This document shows, piece by piece, positions 17,193-27,325 of a stretch of DNA of 64,000 nucleotides. Source of the DNA: Chitinophagaceae bacterium (GTDB taxonomy: Bacteria; Bacteroidota; Bacteroidia; Chitinophagales; Chitinophagaceae); the NCBI GenBank assembly GCA_016699815.1, contig CP065012.1:1302001-1366000 (forward strand). The letters run 5' to 3'. Made by a program: the position numbers and the translations under genes. Numbering within the stretch: position 1 is the stretch's first letter; every line of letters starts with the position of its first letter. Below the pieces are notes generated by a model. It searched no databases. It had not been told where the DNA came from and was given only the letters and a program-made list of their open reading frames with translations.

Positions 17193-17665
17193 GTAGTATT
17201 CATAAGTTGGCAGATGTTCAATCCAAAAAAATAGGAAAGGGCACTATTGTTTGGCAATTTGCCATTATCCTATCCAATGCAGAAATTGGGGAAGATTGCA
17301 ATATTAATTGTCATACTTTTATTGAGAACGATGTAGTAATTGGGAACAGGGTAACCGTTAAAGCCGGGGTTTTTATTTGGGATGGCATAAGAATAGAAGA
17401 TGATGTGTTTATTGGGCCCAACGTAACTTTTGTAAACGATAAATATCCCCGTTCCAAAGAATATCCCGATAAGTTTCAATCAACAATAATTCGAAAAGGT
17501 GCATCAATTGGTGCAAATGCCACTATTTTAGGCGGTGTAGAAGTAGGTAAATATGCTATGATAGGAGCCGGCAGCGTAGTTACCAAAAATGTAGATGATT
17601 TTACGGTAGTTTATGGCAACCCTGCCAGAGTTATAAAAAAAATTATACGACCAAATAAAAAATGA
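17189..17665 (+). CDS. fdtC: Sugar N-acetyltransferase, hexapeptide type (FdtC/QdtC-like)
   Basis: 158-residue left-handed beta-helix enzyme. It probably acetylates the 3-amino group of dTDP-3-amino-3,6-dideoxyhexose using acetyl-CoA. Hexapeptide repeats run from [14 protein letters not shown] to [22 protein letters not shown], interrupted by [16 protein letters not shown], the usual loop of this group. It overlaps both neighbours by 4 bp (ATGA), so translation of the three-gene unit is likely coupled. It resembles the acyltransferase at 13534 over the whole barrel, but that protein has a longer C-terminus. Confidence 0.85.
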   Translation: MSSIHKLADVQSKKIGKGTIVWQFAIILSNAEIGEDCNINCHTFIENDVVIGNRVTVKAGVFIWDGIRIEDDVFIGPNVTFVNDKYPRSKEYPDKFQSTIIRKGASIGANATILGGVEVGKYAMIGAGSVVTKNVDDFTVVYGNPARVIKKIIRPNKK

Positions 17666-18780
17666 TCCCTTTTTTAAATATTAAACAAATTAATGAAAGG
17701 CATAAAGACCTGCTTACCGAAGCCTTTAATCAAGTACTACATTCCGGTTGGTTTATTTTAGGAAACAGGGTTGAACAGTTTGAAAAAGATTTTGCTGCTT
17801 ATTGTAATGTAAAACATTGTATTGGTGTAGCCAATGGATTAGATGCATTAATACTTATACTTGAAGCCTATAAGGAAATGGGTGAAATGAAATGTGGTGA
17901 CGAAGTATTAGTGCCTTCAAATACTTATATTGCCAGTATATTAGCTATTACCCGTGCAGGTTTAAGACCGGTATTAATAGAACCGGATATTAATACTTAC
18001 TTAATAGATGCTGAAAATATTAAAGATAAAATTACGCCTAAAACAAAAGCTATACTTCCTGTACATTTATATGGCAGGGTTTGTGCAATGGACTCCATAA
18101 ATAATATTGCAAAAAATTACGGGTTAAAGGTAATAGAAGATTGTGCCCAATCGCATGGGGCTGTTTATAATAAAAAAAAATGCGGCGGCCTGGGAGATGC
18201 AGCAGGTTTTAGTTTTTACCCGGGCAAAAACCTGGGTGCACTGGGAGACGGAGGCGCTGTTACAACCAACAACGATAAGTTAGCCGATACCATAAAAGCA
18301 TTACGCAACTACGGCTCATTCAAAAAGTATGAAAATTTATATTGTGGGTTTAATAGCCGCCTTGACGAATTGCAAGCTGCATTACTTTCTACAAAATTAC
18401 CTTTTCTTGATGCCGATAATCAACACAGAAGAATGGTAGCGCAATATTATCATGAAAATATCAATAACCCACTCATTACTCTTCCCTTTAAATCTTCAAC
18501 AAACATTGTACAATTATTTGACCATGTATGGCATTTATTTGTAGTGAGCGTTGAAAATAGAAATAATTTTCAGAAATATCTTACAGAAAAAGGGGTTCAA
18601 ACGGTTATTCATTATCCTATACCTCCACATAAGCAAAGAGCATATATTGAACTGTCCATGGCTTCCTTACCCATAAGCGAAAAAATTCACCAGCAAGTAA
18701 TTTCGTTACCCATCAGCCCGGTTATTGAACTTAAAGAATACGATACAGTTTGCAAGGTTATAAATGCATATAAACCGTGA
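17662..18780 (+). CDS. fdtB: DegT/DnrJ/EryC1 aminotransferase (FdtB/QdtB-like)
   Basis: 372-residue PLP-dependent sugar aminotransferase of fold type I. Landmarks: [32 protein letters not shown] (PLP-phosphate loop), EDCAQSHGA (Asp binding the pyridine N), and [16 protein letters not shown] with the Schiff-base Lys near residue 187. In the fdt/qdt pathway it transfers an amino group to C3 of the 3-keto sugar made by the gene two places upstream. It overlaps the preceding gene and the following flippase gene by 4 bp each. The gene order A-C-B supports pathway membership more than sequence alone does. Confidence 0.9.
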   Translation: MIPFLNIKQINERHKDLLTEAFNQVLHSGWFILGNRVEQFEKDFAAYCNVKHCIGVANGLDALILILEAYKEMGEMKCGDEVLVPSNTYIASILAITRAGLRPVLIEPDINTYLIDAENIKDKITPKTKAILPVHLYGRVCAMDSINNIAKNYGLKVIEDCAQSHGAVYNKKKCGGLGDAAGFSFYPGKNLGALGDGGAVTTNNDKLADTIKALRNYGSFKKYENLYCGFNSRLDELQAALLSTKLPFLDADNQHRRMVAQYYHENINNPLITLPFKSSTNIVQLFDHVWHLFVVSVENRNNFQKYLTEKGVQTVIHYPIPPHKQRAYIELSMASLPISEKIHQQVISLPISPVIELKEYDTVCKVINAYKP

Positions 18781-20024
18781 ATTTAAAAAAAACCAGTCTT
18801 TATACTTCGATTTCTGCATTTGCAACTTTTATAAGTGGTTTTTTAATTGTTAAAGTTGTGGCTGTAAAAATTGGGCCCGAAGGTATTGCCTATCTTGGCC
18901 AGTTTCAAAATACTGTGGCCATATTGAATATGCTGGCAACAGGCGCAATTTCTATTGGCATCATCAAATACCTCTCAGAGTTTCGAAGGCAAAACGGCAA
19001 ACAGGAAGAGGTAATAGGAACAGCCTTGCTTATTATGATTTGTTGTTCATTATTTATTACTGTTATCAGCCTGCTTCTGTCAGGTTATTTTTCTAAAATG
19101 TCTTTTAAAGATACTTCTTATTCTAAAGTGTACATAGCTTATGGAATTTGTACCATTGCCTTTGCTTTTAACTTGCTGTTTCCAGCAATATTAAATGGTT
19201 TAAAAAAAATAAAATGGCTCACTGCAGTTAATGTTAGCAGCTCAATAATTGGCGTATTGTTTATGCTTGTTTTCACTTTTTATTTTGGCATTAGCGGTGC
19301 CCTAATTTCTTCATCAGTACAGGCATTGGTAGTATTACTCATTAATTTATTTATTGCAAAAAAAGCAGGGGTATCTTTCAGCATCTCAGGTATAAAATAT
19401 CATAAAGAAACAGCAAGTAAATTATTTAAGTTTTCATTAATGGCAGCAGTAAGCGGCATAGTACTACCATTAACGCAAATTCAAATAAGAGAAATTATTA
19501 TTACCCGGTTTTCTTTTACCGATGCAGGATATTGGCAGGCCATTACAAAAGTATCCGATTATTACCTGGCATTTATCACTTCAATACTCGCTGTGTATTA
19601 TTTACCCAGGCTTTCTGAAATTGACAATAAACCAGAGTTGAGGCTAGAGATTTTTAAAGGCTATAAAATTATTTTACCCATTGTAATAGCTATGGCTTTT
19701 GCAATTTGGATATTGAAAGAACCAATAATTCATATTCTTTTTTCAAAAGATTTTTTACCGGCAAAATCTTATTTTACATTTCAGTTACTTGGAGATGTGT
19801 TTAAAATAGGTAGTTGGCTTTTGGCCTACTTAATGCTGGCAAAAGCTTTAACAAAAGAGTATATCATAACAGAAATTTTATTTTCCGTTACTTTAATATT
19901 TTTATCCCGGTGGTTTATTGGCCAATATGGTGTAATTGGTGCAACCTATGCATTTGCGCTAAACTATGGCCTTTATTGGATATTAATGTGGTGGCTGCTC
20001 AAAAAATATTTTTATAAAGTATAA
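18777..20024 (+). CDS. Polysaccharide flippase 1 (Wzx/WzxE-like)
   Basis: 415-residue MOP-superfamily exporter with about 12 membrane segments. It flips undecaprenyl-diphosphate-linked oligosaccharide across the inner membrane. It begins at GTG 18777 (overlapping the aminotransferase stop as GTGA). The N-terminus [24 protein letters not shown] is typical of the O-antigen translocase group, with [14 protein letters not shown] following helix 1. WzxE and related flippases in 3-acetamido-3,6-dideoxyhexose clusters often sit next to the aminotransferase, as here. A second flippase is encoded at 30333. Confidence 0.88.
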   Translation: MNLKKTSLYTSISAFATFISGFLIVKVVAVKIGPEGIAYLGQFQNTVAILNMLATGAISIGIIKYLSEFRRQNGKQEEVIGTALLIMICCSLFITVISLLLSGYFSKMSFKDTSYSKVYIAYGICTIAFAFNLLFPAILNGLKKIKWLTAVNVSSSIIGVLFMLVFTFYFGISGALISSSVQALVVLLINLFIAKKAGVSFSISGIKYHKETASKLFKFSLMAAVSGIVLPLTQIQIREIIITRFSFTDAGYWQAITKVSDYYLAFITSILAVYYLPRLSEIDNKPELRLEIFKGYKIILPIVIAMAFAIWILKEPIIHILFSKDFLPAKSYFTFQLLGDVFKIGSWLLAYLMLAKALTKEYIITEILFSVTLIFLSRWFIGQYGVIGATYAFALNYGLYWILMWWLLKKYFYKV

Positions 20025-20075
20025 CTGTAGTTGTTTTGAGGTATTGACAACTTATTATTTAACTTAGAATAATAA

Positions 20076-21278
20076 ATGAGGAAGAAAAAAGTATTATTTT
20101 TTATCAATACACTTAGGTTCGGCGGTGCCGAAAGGGTAGTTTCTATGATGGTTAACCACCTAAAAGATGATTATGAAATACACCTTGCCCTGTTTCATAA
20201 AGAAATAGCTTTCCCCGTTTCTGAAGATATTGTTTTAGTTGATTTAAAGGAAAACCCCTCAACGGGTAATTCATTGATGTTGCTTAGGCTGCCATTAATT
20301 GCCCGTAAATTAAGCAAATACTGTAAAGCAACTGAAATAGAATTAGTTATTAGTTTTTTAAACAGGCCATCATATGTAACTGCATTTATGAAAAGTTGTT
20401 GGGGATTTAAAGGTAAAATAATCATGTGTGAACGATCCTATCAAAGCCAAATGTTAAATTATATTACCAGCAGTAGTTATTCATATAGATTTATTACAAA
20501 AAAATTAATTCATTTTGCCTATCAAAGAGCCAATATTATAATCAGCAATTCCATCATTTCAAAAGAAGATTTACAAAATAACTTTGCAATTACTACGCCA
20601 ATAGAAGTTATTTATAACCCCGTAGATATTGCCGCTATTCAGCAAATGAGCAGGGAGCCAAAACCTGACTGTTTTTCAGATGCAGGAGCTTTCTATTTTA
20701 TTGCTATTGGAAATTTCAGGGCCGAAAAAAATTTTGGACTTTTACTCCAGTCATTCTCTATAATTCAACCATTAATAAATGCAAAATTAATTTTTGTGGG
20801 GAGTGGAGCTTTGGAAAATACCCAAAAAATGCTTGCACATAAACTTGGCATTAATGATCATGTAATTTTTTGTGGGTTTCAGCAAAATCCTTACAAGTTT
20901 ATTTCTAATGCCAATTGCCTGGTATTAAGCTCATATACAGAAGGGTTTCCCAATGTTTTACTGGAAGCGTTGGCCTGTAGCAAAACGATTGTTTCTACAG
21001 ATTGCCTGTCGGGTCCACGGGAATTACTGGCTCCTTCATCTCTTCCATCCCAACAGGTAAAGGAAGGCATTGAAGTTGCAGACTTTGGAATATTAACTGC
21101 AGTAAATAATTCAAAAGCATTAGCTGAAGGCATGATGAAGGCTTACACCGACAAAACGCTTCGTTCTTCATTTGAAATAAAAGCAATTGAAAGGGCTGCC
21201 GTTTTTAATATTAATATCAATATTAATCAGTACAGGCAGGTTATTGACAATATTCTACAAATTTCCACAAAACATTAA
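20076..21278 (+). CDS. GT4 glycosyltransferase
   Basis: 400-residue GT-B enzyme of family GT4. Acceptor half: VLFFINTLRFGGAERVVSMMV, with the Gly-rich GGAERV loop. Donor half: AIGNFRAEKNFGLLLQSF, KLIFVGSGALENTQKML, and SSYTEGFPNVLLEALAC with the E-x7-E motif. It has an N-terminal GGAE motif like the next gene, but the two share no close identity. It probably builds the repeat unit on the cytoplasmic face. A 51-bp gap separates it from the flippase and 8 bp from the next transferase. Confidence 0.88.
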   Translation: MRKKKVLFFINTLRFGGAERVVSMMVNHLKDDYEIHLALFHKEIAFPVSEDIVLVDLKENPSTGNSLMLLRLPLIARKLSKYCKATEIELVISFLNRPSYVTAFMKSCWGFKGKIIMCERSYQSQMLNYITSSSYSYRFITKKLIHFAYQRANIIISNSIISKEDLQNNFAITTPIEVIYNPVDIAAIQQMSREPKPDCFSDAGAFYFIAIGNFRAEKNFGLLLQSFSIIQPLINAKLIFVGSGALENTQKMLAHKLGINDHVIFCGFQQNPYKFISNANCLVLSSYTEGFPNVLLEALACSKTIVSTDCLSGPRELLAPSSLPSQQVKEGIEVADFGILTAVNNSKALAEGMMKAYTDKTLRSSFEIKAIERAAVFNINININQYRQVIDNILQISTKH

Positions 21279-21286
21279 TTATTACC

Positions 21287-22384
21287 ATGCAAAAAAAAAT
21301 AATCTTTCTTGTGCCCAACCTGTTTTACGGCGGTGCTTCAAAGGTTATTACCCTAATTTGCAACAACCTCTGCAACCGGCGTTTTAAAATTTTACTGGTA
21401 GCGGTTAATGGAGAAAATAATTTTTATACCCAGGATATTGCACAGCTAAATTTTATTGACCTGAAAAAAAAACAGGTAAAAGTTGCAGCTTGGGCCATCT
21501 ATCGGCTCATTAAAAGGGAAAAGCCCGATATTGTTTTTTCAAATGGGCAGGACCTGAATATCCTAAATACATTTTTTAAAAAATTTTGTTTTGTCAATAA
21601 ATATCAACTGGTATGCAGAGAAACCTCGGTGCTTTCCGGCAATAATAACAATACAAAGCTGGGCAACCTTTATAATTGGCTGGTAAAAAAACTCTACAAT
21701 AATGCCAATGCCATCATTTGCCAGTCGGCTCAAATGAAAAACGACCTTTGTAGAAACTTTAAAATACAGTCGAAAATATTACAGGTAATACCCAACCCTG
21801 TTGAAGTACTCAATGCAGTAGAAGCTGAGCATTTTAATACAAATGCTGAACTTAAATTACTCTTAATTGGCAGGCTGGTGCCCGAAAAGGGTTTTTTACG
21901 CATTTTAAAAGCAATGAAATATTTGCCCGGCAACTGGCAACTGGTTATTTTAGGCGATGGCCCACAATTAAATGAACTGAATAAGGCTACAGAAAAATTT
22001 GGTATTACACAAAAAATTATATTTGCCGGGCTGGTAAAAAATACGGCACAGTATATTTCCGGATGTAATTTTGTTTTATCAGGGTCATATAATGAAGGAT
22101 TTCCAAATATTGTACTGGAAGCTGGTGCACAAGGCAAGCCGGTAATAGCTTTTAAAGCCCCTGGCGTTGGTGAAGAAGTAATAGAAGATGGTGTTACCGG
22201 TATTTTGGTAAATGAAGATGATGAAAAAATATTTGCCAATGCCATCATTACGGCGCAATCCATTAACTTTAACCCTTTGAAAATAAAAGAAAAAATTATC
22301 AGTCGCTATGGAATTTCGATAGTGATCGAACAATATGAGCAATTATTTGAATTATTAACCAACAACAACGAAACGTCAAAATAA
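21287..22384 (+). CDS. GT4 glycosyltransferase
   Basis: 365-residue GT4 enzyme. The N-terminal loop is LFYGGASKVI. Donor-site motifs are IGRLVPEKGFLRILKAMKYL, LVILGDGPQLNELNKA and GSYNEGFPNIVLEAGAQGKPV (E-x7-E), with GEEVIEDGVTGILV at the C-terminus. It starts 8 bp after the previous transferase and is probably in the same transcript. The sugar cannot be predicted. Confidence 0.88.
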   Translation: MQKKIIFLVPNLFYGGASKVITLICNNLCNRRFKILLVAVNGENNFYTQDIAQLNFIDLKKKQVKVAAWAIYRLIKREKPDIVFSNGQDLNILNTFFKKFCFVNKYQLVCRETSVLSGNNNNTKLGNLYNWLVKKLYNNANAIICQSAQMKNDLCRNFKIQSKILQVIPNPVEVLNAVEAEHFNTNAELKLLLIGRLVPEKGFLRILKAMKYLPGNWQLVILGDGPQLNELNKATEKFGITQKIIFAGLVKNTAQYISGCNFVLSGSYNEGFPNIVLEAGAQGKPVIAFKAPGVGEEVIEDGVTGILVNEDDEKIFANAIITAQSINFNPLKIKEKIISRYGISIVIEQYEQLFELLTNNNETSK

Positions 22385-22476
22385 AACGGTTTTTGAAAAT
22401 ATCTAAAGTAATTAACAAATAAATATTAATTGCCTGTTTATTACAGCCTGCATTATTTTGGTAATTTTTATAAGCT

Positions 22477-23397
22477 ATGCCTCAGCCTAAAAAAATTGTA
22501 TTTATAAAGCCCTTTAACCCTTACCTGCCGGAATTAAAGGCCTATATGGAATATTTTTCCCGGCATGGTTACGAAGTGCAGACGGTAAAAAACACCCGTG
22601 AACTTTCGGGTATGCGTTATGATGTAGAATGGCATTTCATGGGTATAGACAGGGTTCCTTACAAAAAAGGTGTAATCAAAATACATGAGTATGGTTCACT
22701 TTCAACACCTCCACTTTCGAGATTAAAGAACATAATAAAAAAACTTATTTCCCGCAAACCACAGTTTAGGGTATTTTTAAATGAAGCTGTTAAAAACACC
22801 TTTGCCTTTAACGATAATGTTGCTTCCTGCATTAGGGATATGGGTGTTGGCAACTCTTTTTTAAACGCAATAAACCTGCCGCAGCAAAAACAATATGATT
22901 TTTGCTACCTGGGCAATATGCATCAATTAAGGCAACTTGAAGACATGCTGGTGTATTTTAAAGAACGGCTTAAAAACAAAACTATATTATTAATTGGGGA
23001 ACCAACCCCGCATCTAAAAAATAAATTTGGCAATTGTACAAACATACACTTTACCGGCATGTTAAATTATGATGAGGTGCCCAAGGAGTTGGCTAAATGT
23101 AAATTCGCAATAAATTATGTACCCAACATACATCCATATAATATTCAAACCTCTACAAAAGTTTTAGATTATTGTAGTTGCAATTTAAATATCATTACTA
23201 ATAGATACGAATGGATTGAAAAGTTTGAATCGGACAACCAGGCTTCTTTTCTTTTTTTAAAAGATGATTTTTCTAATTTTACCTTGGAAAATATTGAATC
23301 CTTTGAATATAAAAATCCAAAAATGCAAAGTTTTGAATGGAATTCTGTTATTGAAAAAAGCGGGCTTCCCATTTTAATTGCCGGCCTTCTTAAATAA
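22477..23397 (+). CDS. Glycosyltransferase-like protein (GT-B, short)
   Basis: 306-residue protein that looks like a compact GT-B transferase. It begins PKKIVFIKPFNPYLPEL. The C-terminal half has YDFCYLGNMHQLRQL, ILLIGEPTPHL and the phosphate-loop-like HPYNIQTSTKVLDYCSCN, which replaces the usual E-x7-E with a TKVLDY form. This resembles GT family proteins that bind UDP/GDP sugars (Glyco_trans_1_3-like). Its 3' end overlaps the convergent membrane protein gene by 24 bp. Confidence in the general class is good, in the precise family low. Confidence 0.7.
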   Translation: MPQPKKIVFIKPFNPYLPELKAYMEYFSRHGYEVQTVKNTRELSGMRYDVEWHFMGIDRVPYKKGVIKIHEYGSLSTPPLSRLKNIIKKLISRKPQFRVFLNEAVKNTFAFNDNVASCIRDMGVGNSFLNAINLPQQKQYDFCYLGNMHQLRQLEDMLVYFKERLKNKTILLIGEPTPHLKNKFGNCTNIHFTGMLNYDEVPKELAKCKFAINYVPNIHPYNIQTSTKVLDYCSCNLNIITNRYEWIEKFESDNQASFLFLKDDFSNFTLENIESFEYKNPKMQSFEWNSVIEKSGLPILIAGLLK

Positions 23398-24714
23398 GGC
23401 ATGTGCATTAATCCCTATCAATAATATACAAAAAAACGGGATACAGGGTATCTTGTATCTTACCAGCGACCCAAAATTTGGAGTGGTAATACCCACAATA
23501 AACCCAAAAGCCAGGCAAAATACCAGGCAAAACAATAGCACTTTGTCTTTAAACAAAGCAATAAAAAACCCAACCGGACCGGCCCTGAAAAGGGTATATA
23601 AAAAAAACAACATGAAAATTGTGCTTTCAAAAGCACTCAAAAACATTATGGGGCTTGAGGACTCCCAAAAATACGGCCTAAAAAAAACTGCATTTATAAC
23701 TTTGGGTGAAATTTTTAGCAGGCCTTTTAAACTAAGGTCTACTTCTCCCAATTCAAAGAAAGACCTTCCCTCACCCCGGTCTTGAACTCCTTCAAAATTT
23801 TTTCTTTTTTCTGCAATGGTTTCACTTATTACATCCGTTGTCATTTCCTCCATTTTACTCTCCAACTGCAGGGTAAAAGCATATACCAGTATCACTATTA
23901 ATACAAGTACTAAAGGAATCAGAATTTGCTTTATCAACATATTGGTAATACTGGCTCTTATTTTTAATATCCATAGTATAAATATTGCCGGCAGCAAAGC
24001 CAGTGCTATGTAATATTTGGTAATAAGCAATAACGTACCAAACAATACTAAATAGCCAAACTCCTTAGCTGAAAACTTTTTAAACATTAAATAAAAAATG
24101 CCATGTATCAAAAATCCAATACACATAATACACAAAGTATCTTTTAAAATAGCGCTGCTCCAAAATACTACACTGGGTATAAATAAGCAGGCCAATGCAA
24201 GATTTCTTTTTATATTGGGATAAAGTGGGGCAAACGCTTCAAACAATTTCCACAATCCCAAAAAAGACAGTATACTAAAAAATAATGTGGTAATGGTGAA
24301 ATTTCTAAAAGTAAAAAAACTAAAAAAAGCCACTATCCGCATAGGCATAAAATTGGCTTCATGCTCAATATATCCTTCGTGTTCATAATTACCCTTGCTC
24401 ATTTTATAATTCCAGTAGTCTTCTGCAGGAGCAAAAAGATATTTTAGATTGGCTGGGTTTTCGGTTATGTACTTATTGAGTTGTACACCTTCTTCATAAT
24501 ACATTATTGTATCTCCCTTGCCAAAAAAATACTGGGTAAGCAAAACAAATATCACGGCAAAAAGCATTTTTACCCTAAAAGCCCAGGTAAAATAGGTAGC
24601 CATTTCTTTAGAAAGATGCAATACCTTCAACCGGTAATACTGCATACATTTACTAATAATAAGCAGGTAAACAGGCAATAAAGCAAAATCCCAATAAGTT
24701 ATTACCTGCTTCAA
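23374..24714 (-). CDS. Polytopic membrane protein, paralogue B (candidate polymerase/GT-C-like)
   Basis: 446-residue multi-pass protein, paralogous to 15323-16645 and closest to 33805-35160. Shared signatures: FGKGDTIMYYEEG in the first outer loop (acidic residue as in GT-C enzymes), ANFMPMRIVAFFSFFTFR, IPSVVFWSSAILKDTLC, SFFELGEVDLSLKGLLK, NAVFFRPYFWESSSP and PNFGSLVRYKIPCIPFFC. The long loop before EGRSFFELGE is charged and probably extracytoplasmic. The family is unrecognised by name; the surrounding cluster suggests assembly of surface glycan. Its first codon lies 67 bp from the rfbB start, so the two share a divergent regulatory gap. Confidence 0.8.
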   Translation of the reverse strand: MKQVITYWDFALLPVYLLIISKCMQYYRLKVLHLSKEMATYFTWAFRVKMLFAVIFVLLTQYFFGKGDTIMYYEEGVQLNKYITENPANLKYLFAPAEDYWNYKMSKGNYEHEGYIEHEANFMPMRIVAFFSFFTFRNFTITTLFFSILSFLGLWKLFEAFAPLYPNIKRNLALACLFIPSVVFWSSAILKDTLCIMCIGFLIHGIFYLMFKKFSAKEFGYLVLFGTLLLITKYYIALALLPAIFILWILKIRASITNMLIKQILIPLVLVLIVILVYAFTLQLESKMEEMTTDVISETIAEKRKNFEGVQDRGEGRSFFELGEVDLSLKGLLKISPKVINAVFFRPYFWESSSPIMFLSAFESTIFMLFFLYTLFRAGPVGFFIALFKDKVLLFCLVFCLAFGFIVGITTPNFGSLVRYKIPCIPFFCILLIGINAHALFKKAGN

Positions 24715-24752
24715 ATTAATTTTTTAATTAAAGGATTAATTTTCCTTATTTA

Positions 24753-24760
24753 TATTTTTG
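24753..24760 (+). promoter_or_regulatory. Promoter -7 box for rfbB
   Basis: TATTTTTG, exact TAnnTTTG match, 20 nt upstream of the rfbB ATG and in the divergent gap with the membrane protein gene. Confidence 0.55.
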
Positions 24761-24780
24761 TAAATTTACGCCCTAAAATT

Positions 24781-25836
24781 ATGCATACCATTTTAATTAC
24801 AGGTGGCGCCGGTTTTATTGGCTCACACCTTACCCGGTTATTTGTAAACAAATACCCACAGTACAAAATAGTAAACCTCGATGCCCTCACTTATGCCGGC
24901 AACCTGGCCAACTTAAAAGATATTGAACAGGCGCCCAACTACCATTTTGTAAAAGGCGATATTACCGATGGCGAAATGGTAAAGCAGCTTTTTGCCAGCC
25001 ATCAATTTACTGCTGTGCTGCATTGTGCGGCCGAAAGCCATGTAGACAGGTCTATTACCGATCCGCTGGCATTTGTAAAAACCAATGTAATGGGTACGGC
25101 AAATTTATTGCTGGCCGCAAGGGAAGCCTGGAAAGATAATCTAACGGACAAAATATTTTACCATATTTCTACCGATGAAGTGTATGGCTCACTTGGCGAA
25201 ATCGGCTTTTTTTACGAAACCACGCCTTACGACCCACGCAGCCCATACTCTGCCTCTAAAGCATCCAGCGACCATTTGGTAAGGGCTTTTTACCACACTT
25301 ATGGCTTGCCGGTAAAAATTTCCAATTGTAGCAACAACTACGGCCCCTTTCACTTTCCCGAAAAACTCATACCGCTCAGCATCAATAACATTATAAACAA
25401 CAAGCAGCTGCCTGTTTATGGCAAAGGCGAAAATATACGGGACTGGCTCTATGTAGAAGACCACGTTAGTGCAATAGACGTTATTTTTCACAACGGTAAA
25501 ATTGGTGAAACCTATAACATAGGTGGCCACAACGAGTGGAAAAATATTGATTTAATAAAGGAGCTATGCCGGCAAATGGACAGCAAGCTCAACCGTAAAC
25601 CCGGCACCTCCGAAAAGCTCATAAGCTTTGTAAAAGACCGTGCAGGCCACGATATGCGCTATGCCATAGATGCCACAAAACTTAAAACAGAACTCGGCTG
25701 GGAACCCTCCCTGCAATTTGAAGAAGGCCTTTCAAAAACAATTGACTGGTATTTAAACAATAAAAAATGGCTGAGCAATGTAGTAAGCGGAAATTATGCC
25801 AGCTATTACCAGGAACAATATGGGAAGATGATTTAG
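24781..25836 (+). CDS. rfbB: dTDP-glucose 4,6-dehydratase
   Basis: Extended short-chain dehydrogenase of 351 residues that makes dTDP-4-keto-6-deoxy-D-glucose, the precursor used by the fdtACB products. NAD-binding GGAGFIGSHL (8-17), HCAAESHVDRSI, HISTDEVYGSLG (catalytic Thr-Asp-Glu) and SPYSASKASSDHLV (catalytic Tyr/Lys) are all present, as are NCSNNYGPFHFPEKLIP and the C-terminal DRAGHDMRYAID block. It is separated from rfbA by a decayed four-helix-bundle gene. The rfbC and rfbD genes for L-rhamnose are absent from the window. Confidence 0.97.
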   Translation: MHTILITGGAGFIGSHLTRLFVNKYPQYKIVNLDALTYAGNLANLKDIEQAPNYHFVKGDITDGEMVKQLFASHQFTAVLHCAAESHVDRSITDPLAFVKTNVMGTANLLLAAREAWKDNLTDKIFYHISTDEVYGSLGEIGFFYETTPYDPRSPYSASKASSDHLVRAFYHTYGLPVKISNCSNNYGPFHFPEKLIPLSINNIINNKQLPVYGKGENIRDWLYVEDHVSAIDVIFHNGKIGETYNIGGHNEWKNIDLIKELCRQMDSKLNRKPGTSEKLISFVKDRAGHDMRYAIDATKLKTELGWEPSLQFEEGLSKTIDWYLNNKKWLSNVVSGNYASYYQEQYGKMI

Positions 25837-25988
25837 CGGTTGATAATGGTTGAAGTTAGTTGTGATGGATTGAGGAGTTAAGATGTGTTGAAGTTAATAA
25901 TATTTGGTTTAGTGAATTAAGAAATATTTCGTAAAATTGGATATCTAAACCTTACTAAACTAATTAATCATTCATCAAAACCCATTAC

Positions 25989-26373
25989 ATGAAAACGTAC
26001 TCATTTGAAAAGTTGGAATGCTGGCAGCATGTAAAAAATTAGCAGTGTGTACCTATAAAAACACCCAAAAATTCCCCGGAGAAGAAATATTCGGCCTCGT
26101 ATCACAAATGAGGAAGTCAACCATTACTATTGCATTAAATGTAGCAAAGGAACTTCCCGAAAAACTTATAAAGTCCATTCGTATTTTAGTACCATTTCTT
26201 ACAGCAGCGCAATAGAATTATTAAATAACTTGATTATAGCAAAAGATTTAGGATATTTATCAAATGAACAATATATAGAAGTAAGGGAGCAAGTGGAAAT
26301 ACAAACATTTTTAATTGCAAGATTAAGAAAATCACAACAATCAATAATCAAACAAAACCCTAAACAAACCTAA
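25989..26373 (+). pseudogene. Decayed four-helix-bundle protein (23S rRNA intervening-sequence protein family)
   Basis: Conceptual translation in three frames gives a nearly complete IVP/S23-type helical bundle. It starts MKTYSFEKLECWQHVK, shifts frame at an A6 tract (about 26033), continues CTYKNTQKFPGEEIFGLVSQ and MRKSTITIALNVA, then shifts again near 26145. There a single G appears lost from the conserved N-V-A-E-G-T-S-R-K motif. It ends RKTYKVHSYFST...SSAIELLNNLIIAKDLGYL...QTFLIARLRKSQQ with stop TAA at 26371. Intact family members are about 120 residues and often lie in Bacteroidota polysaccharide loci. One lesion is not in a homopolymer, which favours real decay over sequencing error. 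Confidence 0.85.
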
Positions 26374-26426
26374 AACCTCTAAACCTTCTAAACTACCTTT
26401 ACCCTATCTAAGCAAACCTAAACATA

Positions 26427-27293
26427 ATGAAAGGAATAATACTAGCAGGCGGCTCAGGCACAAGACTCTACCCAATAACGATGGGAATAAGCAAGCAACT
26501 CATGCCTATTTACGACAAGCCCATGATTTACTATCCGCTCAGCACATTAATGCTGGCAGGTATAAAAGATATATTAATAATAACCACGCCAGAAGACCAG
26601 CAGCAATTTATGCGCCTTCTCGGCGATGGAAAAAAATGGGGCTGCAATATTGAATATGCAAAGCAGGAAGTACCCAACGGCCTTGCACAGGCGTTTGTAA
26701 TAGGTGAAAAATTTATTGGCAACGATAAAGTAGCATTGGTGCTGGGCGATAATATTTTTTACGGCAGCGGTTTTAGTAAGCTGTTGCAGCAGGCTGCAAA
26801 CTCGGGCCAGCCTACCATATTTGCCTACCCCGTGAGCGACCCTGAAAGATATGGTGTAGTAGAGTTTGATGAAAACCTTGCTGCAGTAAGCCTTGAAGAA
26901 AAACCGCTAAAACCAAAAAGTAATTTTGCCGTGCCCGGCCTATATTTTTACGATAACTCCGTTGTGAAAATAGCCAAAGAATTAAAGCCCGGCCCAAGGG
27001 GCGAATACGAAATTACCGATCTAAACAAAATTTACCTGGAACAAAAAAAGCTGCAAGTTGCCGTTTTAGACCGTGGCTTTGCATGGCTCGATACCGGCAC
27101 CTTTGACTCCCTTAGCGATGCCAGTGAATACGTAAGGGTAATTGAAAAAAGGCAGGGCTTAAAAATTGGTTGCCCCGAAGAAATTGCCTGGCGTATGGGA
27201 TTTATTAATTTAGACCAGCTTAATTCGCTGGCTCAGGGCTTAATTAAAAGCGGTTACGGCCAGTATTTGCTCAATATTATAGAGAAACAATAA
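26427..27293 (+). CDS. rfbA: Glucose-1-phosphate thymidylyltransferase
   Basis: 288-residue nucleotidyltransferase making dTDP-glucose from dTTP and glucose 1-phosphate, the first step for dTDP-deoxysugars. It begins [18 protein letters not shown] (nucleotide-binding loop). It then has [36 protein letters not shown] (metal-binding Asp), [20 protein letters not shown] and [12 protein letters not shown]. Length and motifs match the short RmlA form. It pairs with rfbB across the pseudogene and feeds the fdt operon 8 kb upstream. Confidence 0.97.
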   Translation: MKGIILAGGSGTRLYPITMGISKQLMPIYDKPMIYYPLSTLMLAGIKDILIITTPEDQQQFMRLLGDGKKWGCNIEYAKQEVPNGLAQAFVIGEKFIGNDKVALVLGDNIFYGSGFSKLLQQAANSGQPTIFAYPVSDPERYGVVEFDENLAAVSLEEKPLKPKSNFAVPGLYFYDNSVVKIAKELKPGPRGEYEITDLNKIYLEQKKLQVAVLDRGFAWLDTGTFDSLSDASEYVRVIEKRQGLKIGCPEEIAWRMGFINLDQLNSLAQGLIKSGYGQYLLNIIEKQ

Positions 27294-27325
27294 TTTCCAA
27301 ATAACTTTGAGCATTCAAATATCCG

